Assembly (NCBI GenBank): GCA_020638035.1
Contig: JACKJI010000010.1
Location: 1 to 64,000, forward strand
Length of the DNA stretch: 64,000 bases
DNA from: Hyphomicrobiaceae bacterium
GTDB taxonomy: Bacteria; Pseudomonadota; Alphaproteobacteria; Rhizobiales; Hyphomicrobiaceae
Direction of reading: 5' to 3'
Both the position numbers and the translations under genes were made by a program. The notes under the pieces were generated by a model. It saw nothing but the letters and a program-made list of their open reading frames with translations. It searched no databases and had not been told where the DNA came from. Positions 18,775 through 27,502 of this stretch are shown here, in pieces. The stretch's first letter is position 1. Each line of letters begins with the position of its first letter.

Positions 18775-19135
18775 CGACGCTCCCTTCTCGTATGACGGAC
18801 TTGACCGCGTTTTGCACGAAAAGGCGCGGCTCGGCATCATGACGTCGCTGATGTCTCACCCCAAGGGCCTTGCGTTCGGTGATCTCAAGCAGCTCTGCGG
18901 CCTTACCGATGGCAATCTCAGCCGGCATCTGCAGACGCTGGAGGAAGCTGGTGTTGTCGAGCTCATGAAGACATTCGAGAAGAAACGACCGCTCACCACG
19001 TGCCGGCTGACGCCAGCAGGACGGCGGCGGTTCCTCACCTACATCGAGGTGCTCGAGCAGGTGGTGCGCGATGCTGCCGAGGCGAGCAGCGAGGCAACAG
19101 CAACGAGACAGCGCCTGAAGCCCAAGCCAGCCTGA
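18758..19135 (+). CDS. Winged-helix transcriptional regulator
   Basis: 125 residues from the ATG at 18758 (AAGGAG nine bases upstream). One winged helix fills the protein: KARLGIMTSLMSH (first helix), FGDLKQLCGLTDGNLSRHL (recognition helix-turn-helix, about 41-59) and LEEAGVVELMKTFEKKRPLTT (wing). The profile is that of the small single-domain 'winged helix DNA-binding' ArsR/MarR-like regulators. There are no metal-binding cysteine clusters, so a metal sensor role is unlikely. It overlaps the membrane-protein gene and precedes uppS by 126 bases, so it may regulate the exosortase cassette. Confidence 0.85.
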   Translation: MPKTSDDAPFSYDGLDRVLHEKARLGIMTSLMSHPKGLAFGDLKQLCGLTDGNLSRHLQTLEEAGVVELMKTFEKKRPLTTCRLTPAGRRRFLTYIEVLEQVVRDAAEASSEATATRQRLKPKPA

Positions 19136-19261
19136 GCAGGGAGCTTGCGATGGTGCCGACATTCCCTTCTGCCGCGTTGTGCGTGACGTCGCTCTGACGC
19201 ACCGCCCATGCCAAGACGCGTTCTCCTAAACGCCCTCGTTCTTCGCCACAGAGGATAGCCC

Positions 19262-20050
19262 ATGACACAATCTTCCAGCGCAATCGCACCACTTAACTTT
19301 GCATTGCCAAGTTATTTGTCTGCCATTCAATTTGGTGGTCTTCACCTGGCGATCATCATGGATGGCAACGGCCGCTGGGCAATCGCGCGCGGCCTGCCAC
19401 GCAGCGCGGGACATGCGGCAGGCGTGCGTGCCTTGAAGCGTATCGTCGATGCAGCCCCGTCATTGGGGATCGGCATACTCACGGTCTACGCGTTCTCCTC
19501 CGACAACTGGCGCAGGCCGGCGGACGAGGTCGGCAATCTTATGCGCCTGTTGCGATCCTATCTTCAACGCGATGTCGCCCAACTTGCCCAGCATGGCGTC
19601 CGGCTCGAAGTCATCGGGCGGCGTGATCGTTTGCCGGCCGGTCTCGCCGAAGCCGTTGGACGAGCAGAGAACGAAACGCGCGATGGACGGCGCTTGCTGT
19701 TGCGTGTGGCCCTCGACTACTCGGGCCGCGATCAAATCCTCAACGCAGCCACTCAGTGTGGTCCAGCACCGACGCGCGAGGACATGTCGCGAGCGCTTGC
19801 TGGCGCATCGTGTGCGACCGATGTCGATCTTCTGATCCGGACGGGGGGGGAGAAACGACTGTCCGATTTCCTGCTGTGGGAGGCGGCGTACGCAGAACTC
19901 TATTTCACCGAACGGCTATGGCCCGATTTCGACGCCTGCGATCTGGCTACCGCGATCGGTGACTACCATAGCAGGGAGCGCCGCTTCGGCGGTGTGATGA
20001 GCGACCCCACGGGATCGCGCTCGGACCTGATCGAGGCGCATTCCGCATGA
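19262..20050 (+). CDS. uppS: Undecaprenyl diphosphate synthase (cis-prenyltransferase), exosortase-linked
   Basis: 262 residues. It makes the C55 lipid carrier by adding isoprene units to farnesyl diphosphate. LAIIMDGNGRWAIARG (catalytic Asp34), SAGHAAGVRALKRIV, VYAFSSDNWRRP and the C-terminal RTGGEKRLSDFLLWEAAYAE are the family motifs. The usual uppS sits with cdsA and dxr. This one sits before an exosortase gene and overlaps it by 4 bases (ATGA). That could mean a second, dedicated copy supplying lipid carrier for surface glycan or sorting, or simply a moved single copy. GAGG precedes the ATG. Activity is well supported, the special role is inferred. Confidence 0.9.
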   Translation: MTQSSSAIAPLNFALPSYLSAIQFGGLHLAIIMDGNGRWAIARGLPRSAGHAAGVRALKRIVDAAPSLGIGILTVYAFSSDNWRRPADEVGNLMRLLRSYLQRDVAQLAQHGVRLEVIGRRDRLPAGLAEAVGRAENETRDGRRLLLRVALDYSGRDQILNAATQCGPAPTREDMSRALAGASCATDVDLLIRTGGEKRLSDFLLWEAAYAELYFTERLWPDFDACDLATAIGDYHSRERRFGGVMSDPTGSRSDLIEAHSA

Positions 20051-21672
20051 TCAGTCCGAGCAACAGCAGTATGCCGGGGTCGGTCGGTGTCCCTCGCGGC
20101 AACTGTCGGTCCCGCTATAGGACCGCGATTGTGATCCTCGCGTTAGCGGCAATCATTCTGGCGATCGAGCCGGCGGGATGGCTCGTCATGACGTGGCGCG
20201 ATCCCGCTTACCAGTCGGATGGCCTACTCGTCACAGTGCTGATCGCGGCTCTTTTCCTATGGAGTTTAGCAAGCCCACTGCGCGGTGACGTGCCACCGGC
20301 CAAGCGCGCACTGCCGCTCCTGGCAGCTTCTGCCCTGGTGCGCATGGCTGGACAGCTGAGCGCAATCAACGTCATCGGGGCTATGACCCTGGTGGTCGAT
20401 GTCTATGCGCTGGCGCTGCTCGCGCGGCTCGACGTACGCCGAAACGCGCTCTCGCCGGCATGGCTCGCTGTCGCATTCGCATTCTCGTTGCCCCTGGAAC
20501 GGATGGTGCAGCGATCCATCGGCTTCGGGTTGCAGCAACTCTCGGCCGACGGCGCTTGTGCCCTGCTCGGCGCCGCTTTCGACAATGTGCGTTGCCAGGG
20601 GATTCGCATACTCCTCGATGGCCGGGACGTTCTCGTCGACTTGCCGTGTTCGGGCGCTCGCACGCTGCTTTTGACGGCGCTTGCCTACACGCTCGCCTGT
20701 GCGGTGACACAACCTCGCGCCCGGCATGCCGCAACCGGCGCCGTCGTCATGCTCGTTGCCGCAATCGTCGCCAACATGGTGCGCATCAGCGTGCTTGCCA
20801 TCGGCATCGCACATCCCGACGCCTTCGGCGGTATCGATGTCATGGACGGGATCTGGCATGACGCGATCGGCTATGGCGCACTGGCGATCGGGCTACTGCC
20901 GTTGCTCGGCTTCATGCGCGTATTGCGAGGACGCGATGACGAGGCCGTTGCGCCAGGTGAGCGCGCCGTGCCTCGGGGTGGACGTATTCCAATAGCGCGT
21001 CAGCTCATATGGCTTGGCGGCATCACACCTGCAGTGCTCACCCTTCTGGCCACGCTCATCATCGTCAATCTTCCGCGACGCGCGTTCGACGTGGCATCGG
21101 CAGATACCACACTTACGGTGCCAGCCTTTATCGGCGCCAGCCAGGCGGTTCCCGTCTCCATCTCTGGCAGGGAGGCGCACTACTTCACCGCCTATGGCGG
21201 AGCCGCGGCGAAGGCCAGCTATGGTGCAAGCAGCCTCATGCTGGTGCGGACCACATCGCCGCTGCGGCACCTGCATGCGCCCGACGAGTGCCTGCGCGGT
21301 CTCGGCTTCTCGGTCACTTACAGAGGCATGTCCTTCGCGCCGCTGCCGACGGCGCATTACATCGCGACGTCGCCAGAGGGCCGGAGCTATCGCGTCGACG
21401 TCAGCTTCGCGTCCAGCCACGGGCATGTCACCGGCAGCGTCGCTGTCGCCGTCTGGCATTGGCTGAAGCGAGAGGCTCGCCAATGGACCGCGATCCAACG
21501 CATCTCGCCTGTCGAGCTTCCGGTTGCCGAGCATCAGGCCTTCTCTGCTGCGGCCCTATTCGCCCTCGGCATCGAACCGCCACCTCCGACTGTGCCCGCC
21601 ACGCTTGCGCCGACACCGCGCAGAGCACCGCTTTTCGTTCCAGATCCCTCCACCACACTCGTGAAAGGTTGA
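20047..21672 (+). CDS. Exosortase fused to an EpsI-like domain
   Basis: 541 residues. The N-terminal 290 residues form an eight-helix exosortase. The catalytic triad is in place: Cys201 in VDLPCSGARTL, Arg246 in NMVRISVLA and His271 in IWHDAIGYGAL. Exosortases cut PEP-CTERM tails of secreted proteins at the inner membrane, much like sortases. After a last helix (about 324-341) comes an EpsI-type periplasmic domain with the signature LHAPDECLRGLGF (409-421) and a Pro-rich tail. It overlaps uppS by 4 bases and is followed after 4 bases by its likely substrate, the VIT/VWA protein. I do not assign an Xrt subtype. Confidence 0.9.
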   Translation: MISPSNSSMPGSVGVPRGNCRSRYRTAIVILALAAIILAIEPAGWLVMTWRDPAYQSDGLLVTVLIAALFLWSLASPLRGDVPPAKRALPLLAASALVRMAGQLSAINVIGAMTLVVDVYALALLARLDVRRNALSPAWLAVAFAFSLPLERMVQRSIGFGLQQLSADGACALLGAAFDNVRCQGIRILLDGRDVLVDLPCSGARTLLLTALAYTLACAVTQPRARHAATGAVVMLVAAIVANMVRISVLAIGIAHPDAFGGIDVMDGIWHDAIGYGALAIGLLPLLGFMRVLRGRDDEAVAPGERAVPRGGRIPIARQLIWLGGITPAVLTLLATLIIVNLPRRAFDVASADTTLTVPAFIGASQAVPVSISGREAHYFTAYGGAAAKASYGASSLMLVRTTSPLRHLHAPDECLRGLGFSVTYRGMSFAPLPTAHYIATSPEGRSYRVDVSFASSHGHVTGSVAVAVWHWLKREARQWTAIQRISPVELPVAEHQAFSAAALFALGIEPPPPTVPATLAPTPRRAPLFVPDPSTTLVKG

Positions 21673-21676
21673 CCTC

Positions 21677-24007
21677 ATGTTCTATTCTGCATTCGCTGAT
21701 TCATGCCTCGCCCGGACGCTCGTGACATCCACCATCGCTGCGGTCGCGGCAGCCGTTTTTGTCGCGACAGGCGCCTTGCCACCAGCTCGTGCCGCGCCTG
21801 CGCCTGAAGACGTTACTGGGCAGATCCGCGCCGAGGTCGACGGACAGACCCTACAATTCCCCTCGCTCAAGACCGACATCTCTGCCGACATTCAGGGTGA
21901 CCTCGCCGCCGTCACCGTGGTGCAGACGTTCGTCAACCCGGCGACGGTGCCGCTCAATGCAACCTATCTCTTCCCGCTCGGCGAAGACGCGGCAGTGCAC
22001 GCGATGCAGATGAAGGTCGGCGATGAGATCATCGAGGCGCGGATCGCGCGCAAACCGGAAGCGCGGCAGACCTTCGAGGCGGCCAAGCGCGAGGGCAAGT
22101 CGGCGGCGCTGCTCGAACAGCACCGGCCCAATATGTTCACCCAGAATGTCGCCAACCTGATGCCGGGCATGCCGATCGAGGTGACGCTGCGCTACGTGCA
22201 GACGGTGCCGCGCATCGACGGTGCCTATGAATTGGTGCTGCCGCTGATCGTCGGGCCGCGCTACATGCCGCCGGCACATGGACTTGCATTTGCACGGGCT
22301 GCACCCGGAGACAGCAATAAGGGGGACGGGCTTGTTCCGGACAGACACGCGCCGCATGAACCGCAGCGAAATGGGGAACCAACTGCGGCACCGCTCGGCC
22401 AATGGACATTTGCGCCGCCGCCCGCCTATCCGCCGGTCAATGGGCTTACTGCACCGCAGACGATCGACGAAGATCGGGTCTCGATCGCAGTGACACTCGC
22501 CGCCGGGTCCAACATCTCGAATGTCGCGAGCACGAGCCATGCCATCACGGTTGACGGCGATGCCGGTTCCAATCGGCGTCGTATCGCGCTTGCCAACGGG
22601 CGCACGATCGACAATCGAGATTTCATCCTGCACTACACACTCGCCGGCGATGCGGTACATGCGGGTCTGCTCTCTCACGCCGGCGAAAACGGCGGCACGT
22701 TCTCGCTCCTGATCGAGCCTCCTGCAGCGCCCAACGCCGATAAGGTCACGCCACGCGAGATCGTGTTCGTGCTCGACACATCGGGCTCGATGGGCGGCGC
22801 ACCGCTCGATGCCGCCAAAGCTTTCATGACGCAAGCACTGCGCGTGCTTCGCCCCACTGACTACTTCCGCCTGATCCGCTTTTCATCGAGCGCGTCGGAG
22901 CTGGCGTCAGGCCCCATTGCAGCGTCAGCCGGGAACATCCAGCGGGCGATGGCGTTCGTCTCTGGCCTCACCGCGGACGGTGGTACCGAGGTGCTGAGCG
23001 GGCTGCAGAAGGCCTTCGACATTCAGCCGATGCCCGGCACGCACCGCATGATCGTTTTCCTGTCAGACGGCTATGTCGGCAACGAAGCGGAGATCCTGCG
23101 CATGGTCGCCGACAACATCGGTACCGCACACACCTACGTGTTGGGCGTCGGCACGGGCGTCAACCGCTATCTGCTGGCCGAGATGGCACATCAGGGACGC
23201 GGCTTCCTGCGCGTCGTCGATCCGACCGAGACGGGCGAGGCCGTGGCGACAGCGTTCGCCAAGAGGCTCGATACGACCGTGATGACCGATCTTTCGATCG
23301 ACTGGGGCACGCTCGGCGTCGCCGATGTCACGCCCGCTGCGCTCCCCGATCTGTTCGCGGGAGATTCGCTGCGCGTGCAGGGGCGCTTTTCAGGTGGAGG
23401 TACACACATCGTCACAGTGAAGGGCAAGGTCAATGGACAATCCGCGCAAATGCCTTTGGAGATCACTCTACCCGACGGGCCGACAGGCAGCGAGACGCGT
23501 GCGATCCCGCTCGTGTGGGCGCGCTCGCAGATCAAAGATCACATGCGCGAACTGATGACACCAGCACGGCTGCGGCGCGGTGGACGCACGGACGGGCAGA
23601 TCGAGGAAGCCGTGACCTCGCTCGGTCTCTCGCATCACCTGATGACGCAATGGACCTCGTTCGTCGCAGTGACGACGAAAGTTCTGAATCCGGAACCCAG
23701 CAGCGCGCGAGAGAGCGAGGTCAACCTGCCGATGGTCAAGGGTGTGGGACCCGGAGCTTATCCCGATGCCGCAGGACCTGGCGGACGAAACGGAGTGCGA
23801 GGCTTCACTCCACCACTCAGCCCACAGCCTACGCCTGGGCCGGTGCAGCAGCGCGCCTCAAATCCATTCTATCAGACGGTCGTGGCGATGCAGCCAACGT
23901 TCGGTGGCACCGCGACGCCGGAGCCGGAGGCCATCGGCGGTCTCGGCGTGATGCTGCTCGGCGTCTGGCTGGCCTTGGCGCGGCGGCGACGGGCGGCCGC
24001 GAACTGA
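21677..24007 (+). CDS. VIT/VWA-domain surface protein with PEP-CTERM-like sorting tail
   Basis: 776 residues. Signal peptide (about 15-40), then a VIT domain (about 45-180, with PLNATYLFPLGEDAAVHAM and KREGKSAALLEQHRPNMF). A VWA domain follows whose MIDAS site is FVLDTSGSMGG, at about residue 362. The C-terminus ends with TPEPEA, a hydrophobic stretch (GGLGVMLLGVWLALA) and RRRR: the three-part layout of a PEP-CTERM sorting signal. AAAGG lies about nine bases before the ATG, and the gene follows the exosortase by 4 bases. The dedicated pairing strongly suggests that it is the exosortase substrate. The role at the cell surface (adhesion or envelope scaffold) is unknown. Confidence 0.9.
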   Translation: MFYSAFADSCLARTLVTSTIAAVAAAVFVATGALPPARAAPAPEDVTGQIRAEVDGQTLQFPSLKTDISADIQGDLAAVTVVQTFVNPATVPLNATYLFPLGEDAAVHAMQMKVGDEIIEARIARKPEARQTFEAAKREGKSAALLEQHRPNMFTQNVANLMPGMPIEVTLRYVQTVPRIDGAYELVLPLIVGPRYMPPAHGLAFARAAPGDSNKGDGLVPDRHAPHEPQRNGEPTAAPLGQWTFAPPPAYPPVNGLTAPQTIDEDRVSIAVTLAAGSNISNVASTSHAITVDGDAGSNRRRIALANGRTIDNRDFILHYTLAGDAVHAGLLSHAGENGGTFSLLIEPPAAPNADKVTPREIVFVLDTSGSMGGAPLDAAKAFMTQALRVLRPTDYFRLIRFSSSASELASGPIAASAGNIQRAMAFVSGLTADGGTEVLSGLQKAFDIQPMPGTHRMIVFLSDGYVGNEAEILRMVADNIGTAHTYVLGVGTGVNRYLLAEMAHQGRGFLRVVDPTETGEAVATAFAKRLDTTVMTDLSIDWGTLGVADVTPAALPDLFAGDSLRVQGRFSGGGTHIVTVKGKVNGQSAQMPLEITLPDGPTGSETRAIPLVWARSQIKDHMRELMTPARLRRGGRTDGQIEEAVTSLGLSHHLMTQWTSFVAVTTKVLNPEPSSARESEVNLPMVKGVGPGAYPDAAGPGGRNGVRGFTPPLSPQPTPGPVQQRASNPFYQTVVAMQPTFGGTATPEPEAIGGLGVMLLGVWLALARRRRAAAN

Positions 24008-24034
24008 ATTGAGTTGACGCAACTGCCTTGAAGG

Positions 24035-24062
24035 GGACCGGAGCCGATCGCTGCTCCGGTCC
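24035..24062 (+). terminator. GC hairpin after the VIT/VWA gene, weak terminator candidate
   Basis: A perfect 10-base stem (GGACCGGAGC with GCTCCGGTCC) and an 8-base loop start 28 bases after the stop codon. The downstream sequence has only scattered Ts, so intrinsic termination would be weak. Confidence 0.45.
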
Positions 24063-24421
24063 TCGCTTGTCCTTGCAGCGCGCAATACGCTCACCGCACC
24101 CCACTCGTATTTTTGGAGACGCGGCCTGAAACCCGCCGGGCTGCGTTCAGCAACGCCGGCCCTACGGCCACACTCGCAAGTGCGGTCTGGCTTATCCAGG
24201 TCAGCGGCGGCACGATCGACGGGAGGTCAGGTCGTGGACGAGGAGGGGCAATCAGGTATAGTCGGGACCATTGATCTCTGCGGGGTGACGACCGATGTTT
24301 GTGCTCCTTCACCAACGAGGATCGTCGCCATGTCCGGTACAGTCTTGACGAGCTTCGCGAGCGACATCCTCTTTCACTGAGCGCCTTGCTATTGCACAGC
24401 GCCCTGCTTCGGACATGGCCC
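24063..24421. other. Intergenic region before the YbdK-like gene
   Basis: About 360 bases without a convincing gene. A short plus-strand frame crosses it but shows no family features. An in-frame extension of the YbdK-like gene to 24299 is open, but it carries no conserved sequence. Confidence 0.35.
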
Positions 24422-25555
24422 ATGCGAACGTCCTCACCGTCCTTCACTTTCGGTATCGAGGAGGAATACCACCTCGTCGACCTTGAGACGCGCGATCTCG
24501 CCGCCGCTCCGCTCGACCTCATGGGAGCCTGCGAGGACGTGCTCGGCAAACAGGTCGCGCCGGAGTTCTTCCGCAGCCAGATCGAGATCGGAACACAAGT
24601 CTGCTCGTCGTTCGACCAAGCACGCGAGGAACTCGCGCGGCTGCGCGGCACGATCTCGCGGACAGCAGCCCAGTTCGGGCTTGCCCCGATCGCGGCCTCG
24701 ACGCATCCCTTCGCCAAGAAGGCCACGCTGGAGACGACCCCGAAAGAACGCTACCAGGCACTCGCCCGCGACTTTGGCGGCATCGGCCGGCGGTTGTCGA
24801 TCTGCGGCATGCACGTGCACGTGGCAGTCGAAGACGATGACGATCGCATCGATCTGATGAACCAGATCCGCTATTTCCTGCCGCACCTGTTGATGCTGTC
24901 CACCTCATCACCGTTCTGGGAGAGCGAGGATACCGGCCTCAAGAGCTATCGGCTGTCGATCTTCCACGAGCTGCCACGCACTGGCTTACCTCAACGGTTC
25001 GAAAGTTATGGCGAATATCGCCGCACGGTCGATGTGCTGGTGCGGGCGGGCGTCATCGAGGACGCCACCAAGGTTTGGTGGGACCTGCGGCCGTCGGCGC
25101 GGTTCCCGACACTGGAGATGCGCGTCACCGACGTTTGCCCGCGCATGGAGGACGCGCTTACCATCGCTGCGCTCTATGTCTCGATCGCGCGGATGCTCTA
25201 TCGGCTCAAGGGTCGCAACCAGCGCTGGCGCAGCTATCCTGCCTTCCTCATCGAGGAGAACCGTTGGCGGGCACAACGCTATGGTGTGAACGACAGCCTG
25301 TTCGATTTCGGCAAGGGAACGCTCGTACCGTTCGCTCAACTGATCGATGAGCTCATTGGCCTCGTTGCAGAGGACGCCGCCGAGATCGGCTGCCTCAGGG
25401 AAGTCGAGCGGGCGCGCGAGATCGTCAAAATGGGAACGGGTGCCGACCGCCAGCTCGATACGCTCGAAGCGGAACTCGGGCACGGCATTGCGCGCGATGA
25501 AGCCATGAAACGCGTGGTCGATATGCTGATCCGCGAGACGGTGGCCGGGTTGTAG
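24422..25555 (+). CDS. YbdK-family carboxylate-amine ligase (GCS2 fold)
   Basis: 377 residues from the ATG at 24422. The GIEEEYHLVD motif starts about ten residues in, as in other YbdK proteins. Further family marks are EIGTQVCSSF, the ATP/metal segment GMHVHVAVEDDDDRI, and WWDLRPSARFPTLEMRVTDV. YbdK proteins have weak glutamate-cysteine ligase activity, and their physiological product is not settled. It stands alone and in front of a convergent yceI gene. Not part of a recognisable thiol pathway here, although glutathione reductase is encoded about 2 kb away. Confidence 0.88.
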   Translation: MRTSSPSFTFGIEEEYHLVDLETRDLAAAPLDLMGACEDVLGKQVAPEFFRSQIEIGTQVCSSFDQAREELARLRGTISRTAAQFGLAPIAASTHPFAKKATLETTPKERYQALARDFGGIGRRLSICGMHVHVAVEDDDDRIDLMNQIRYFLPHLLMLSTSSPFWESEDTGLKSYRLSIFHELPRTGLPQRFESYGEYRRTVDVLVRAGVIEDATKVWWDLRPSARFPTLEMRVTDVCPRMEDALTIAALYVSIARMLYRLKGRNQRWRSYPAFLIEENRWRAQRYGVNDSLFDFGKGTLVPFAQLIDELIGLVAEDAAEIGCLREVERAREIVKMGTGADRQLDTLEAELGHGIARDEAMKRVVDMLIRETVAGL

Positions 25556-25629
25556 CGGCGCGGCAGGCCGCATCCGTCATGTCTCGTGCCGTTCCGATCG
25601 CCACTTCGGCGCCTCTGGGAAACGTCGCC

Positions 25630-26256
25630 TCAGCGACGGTGCAATTCGGCCTCGATCGTTATGCGGATCTCGTCGGAGACCAGGGGAACGGAACGCGTGA
25701 TCCCGAACTCGGAGCGCAGGATCTGCGTGCGGGCTGAAAAGCCTGCCGCGTAGACACCTGCATACGTCGGGTTGATCTTCGACAACGGATGTTCGCCGGC
25801 GAAGTTCCACACAACCGACAGCATCGCAGGTCGGGTGACGCCGTTGAACGTCAGATCTCCAGTCACGTTGGCGGTCTTCGCCGTCGTCATGGTGACGCTC
25901 GTGCTCTTGAAGGTGATCTCGGAATGCTCGGCGGCGTTGAGGTAATCCGGCGTCTTCAGCAGGACGTCGTCGAGGGCCGGCACGCCCGTGGACAGGCCCT
26001 TCAGCGGAATGCGGACGTCGATGCGGCTCTGATCGGGCTGCTCAGCGTCGAACGTAACTTCGCCCGCAACGTCAAGAAAGCGGCCCGATTGGCGTGAAAG
26101 ACCCAGATGATCCCAGCTGAAGCGGATCTCGGTGTGGCTCTGATCGAAGGCATAGACCTCCGGAGCAGCCATAGCATGAGGTGCCAAGCCAACCGCAAAA
26201 GCGACGGCGAGCATCGCCATGCCGATCGTGGCCCGAGATTTCGTATTGGCTTTCAT
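25630..26256 (-). CDS. yceI: YceI family periplasmic lipid-binding protein
   Basis: 208 residues. A signal peptide ending at MAAPE (about residue 31) leads into a lipocalin-like YceI barrel: YAFDQSHTEIRFSWDHLGLS at the start, VTGDLTFNGVTRP in the middle and SEFGITRSVPLVSDEIRITIE at the end. YceI proteins bind long polyisoprenoids or amphiphiles in the periplasm. It often sits beside a cytochrome b561 gene, but here it is alone. Length matches the family. Confidence 0.92.
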   Translation of the reverse strand: MKANTKSRATIGMAMLAVAFAVGLAPHAMAAPEVYAFDQSHTEIRFSWDHLGLSRQSGRFLDVAGEVTFDAEQPDQSRIDVRIPLKGLSTGVPALDDVLLKTPDYLNAAEHSEITFKSTSVTMTTAKTANVTGDLTFNGVTRPAMLSVVWNFAGEHPLSKINPTYAGVYAAGFSARTQILRSEFGITRSVPLVSDEIRITIEAELHRR

Positions 26257-26382
26257 GATCGTCCCATGCCGGCTGGTAGAGTTGCATAGCCTCAGAGCGT
26301 ATTCACAGATCGCACACGTGCCGTCGCATTCACCCGTGCGGCTCCGAACATGTTTCTTACGCTAAACCGCGGTACATTTCAG

Positions 26383-26530
26383 CACAACTTGCACATGAGC
26401 AGGTTCACATCGGCAGAAACAGTTTGATCCGCGGAGGCGTCTTTCCCAAGCCCTCGCTCGAGAGTCTGATGCACGCCCTTGATGGACACGCACGCGTTTC
26501 CATCTCAGACCATCAGACTCTAAAGGGCCT
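26383..26530. repeat. Dispersed intergenic hairpin repeat, copy A
   Basis: The core at 26460-26529, read on the minus strand, aligns over about 68 bases with 62762-62829, including the identical block GTCTGAGATGGAAACGCG. Inside it GATGGA pairs with TCCATC. Toward the far end a GAACCTGCTC box (minus strand, about 26396-26405) also recurs in the other copy. The rest of the 26257-26611 gap holds no gene that I can support. Confidence 0.7.
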
Positions 26531-26611
26531 CAATGACACAAACGTGGCCACCCGCAACGGCAGCGGGTTGTCCCCAACTGGTTCCGCCTATACGCGCCAG
26601 TCGCGCATCGC

Positions 26612-27367
26612 TCACAGGCTGGCGGCCATGCCACCATCGACAATCATTTCGGCTCCCGTGACGAAGGTGGAATCCTCGCTGGCGAAAAACAAAGCAGCCC
26701 GCGCGATGTCCTCACCGGTGCCGAAGCGACGCATTGGCGTCTGATCGAGCAACGCCTTGCGGATTGCCGGATTGCGCAGCACACGCTCGGTCAATGCTGT
26801 CTCGACGAAGCCCGGCGAGAGCGTGTTCACACGGATGCCATAGGGCGCGTACTCGACGGCCAATGCACGGGTTAGCGCTGCCACCGCGCCCTTGGTCGCG
26901 GAATAGGCGGCCAGCTGGCGCAGGCCGCGATGGCCCATGATCGAGGCTACGTTGATGAGCGAGCCACTGCCGGAAGCCTTCAACAGTGGAAAGGCATCAC
27001 GTGCGATGCGCACCACCCCGTCGAGATTAACCTCGCGCAGGCGCACCCACTCCTCGTCGGTCAAATGACGGAAGTCGGCGCGCACGTTGATGCCGGCATT
27101 ATTGACGACGATGTCCGCCTTGCCGTGATTTGTCTCAAGCGTGCGGATGAGCGCGGTTACGTCCTGACCGCGCGTAACATCACACGGCATAGCCGTGGCC
27201 GACTGACCGCGGGCGACAATCACTGCAGCGGCACTTTCAGCAGCCGCCACGTCGACATCGGCAAGGTAGACGTGCGCGCCCTCAGCGGCGAATACCTCGG
27301 CGATGGACTGGCCGATGCCGCCACCTGAGCCCGTGACAACGGCGATTTTTCCCGCAAGTCTCGACAT
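26612..27367 (-). CDS. SDR family oxidoreductase
   Basis: 251 residues, a classical short-chain dehydrogenase. The NAD(P)-binding TGSGGGIGQS (12-21), NNAGIN (about 89-94), the catalytic Ser in NVASIMGHRG and the YSATKGAV motif (Tyr and Lys) are all intact. VNTLSPGFVETAL is the usual loop. The closest relatives by feel are 3-oxoacyl-ACP reductase or glucose dehydrogenase types, but the substrate cannot be read from the sequence. Single gene 135 bases downstream of the glutathione reductase gene, same strand. Confidence 0.9.
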   Translation of the reverse strand: MSRLAGKIAVVTGSGGGIGQSIAEVFAAEGAHVYLADVDVAAAESAAAVIVARGQSATAMPCDVTRGQDVTALIRTLETNHGKADIVVNNAGINVRADFRHLTDEEWVRLREVNLDGVVRIARDAFPLLKASGSGSLINVASIMGHRGLRQLAAYSATKGAVAALTRALAVEYAPYGIRVNTLSPGFVETALTERVLRNPAIRKALLDQTPMRRFGTGEDIARAALFFASEDSTFVTGAEMIVDGGMAASL

Positions 27368-27502
27368 AATCTTCCCATGGATTTTCGCCGCAGCCTGGCG
27401 ACGGGCGGCACATGCTGTTTATGCGGGTCGGTTTAGGCCGGAGCACTCATGGTTTCAAGGCAGGCCGGAAGAAATGACAAACGGAAGCGGAGCGTGCCCA
27501 GG

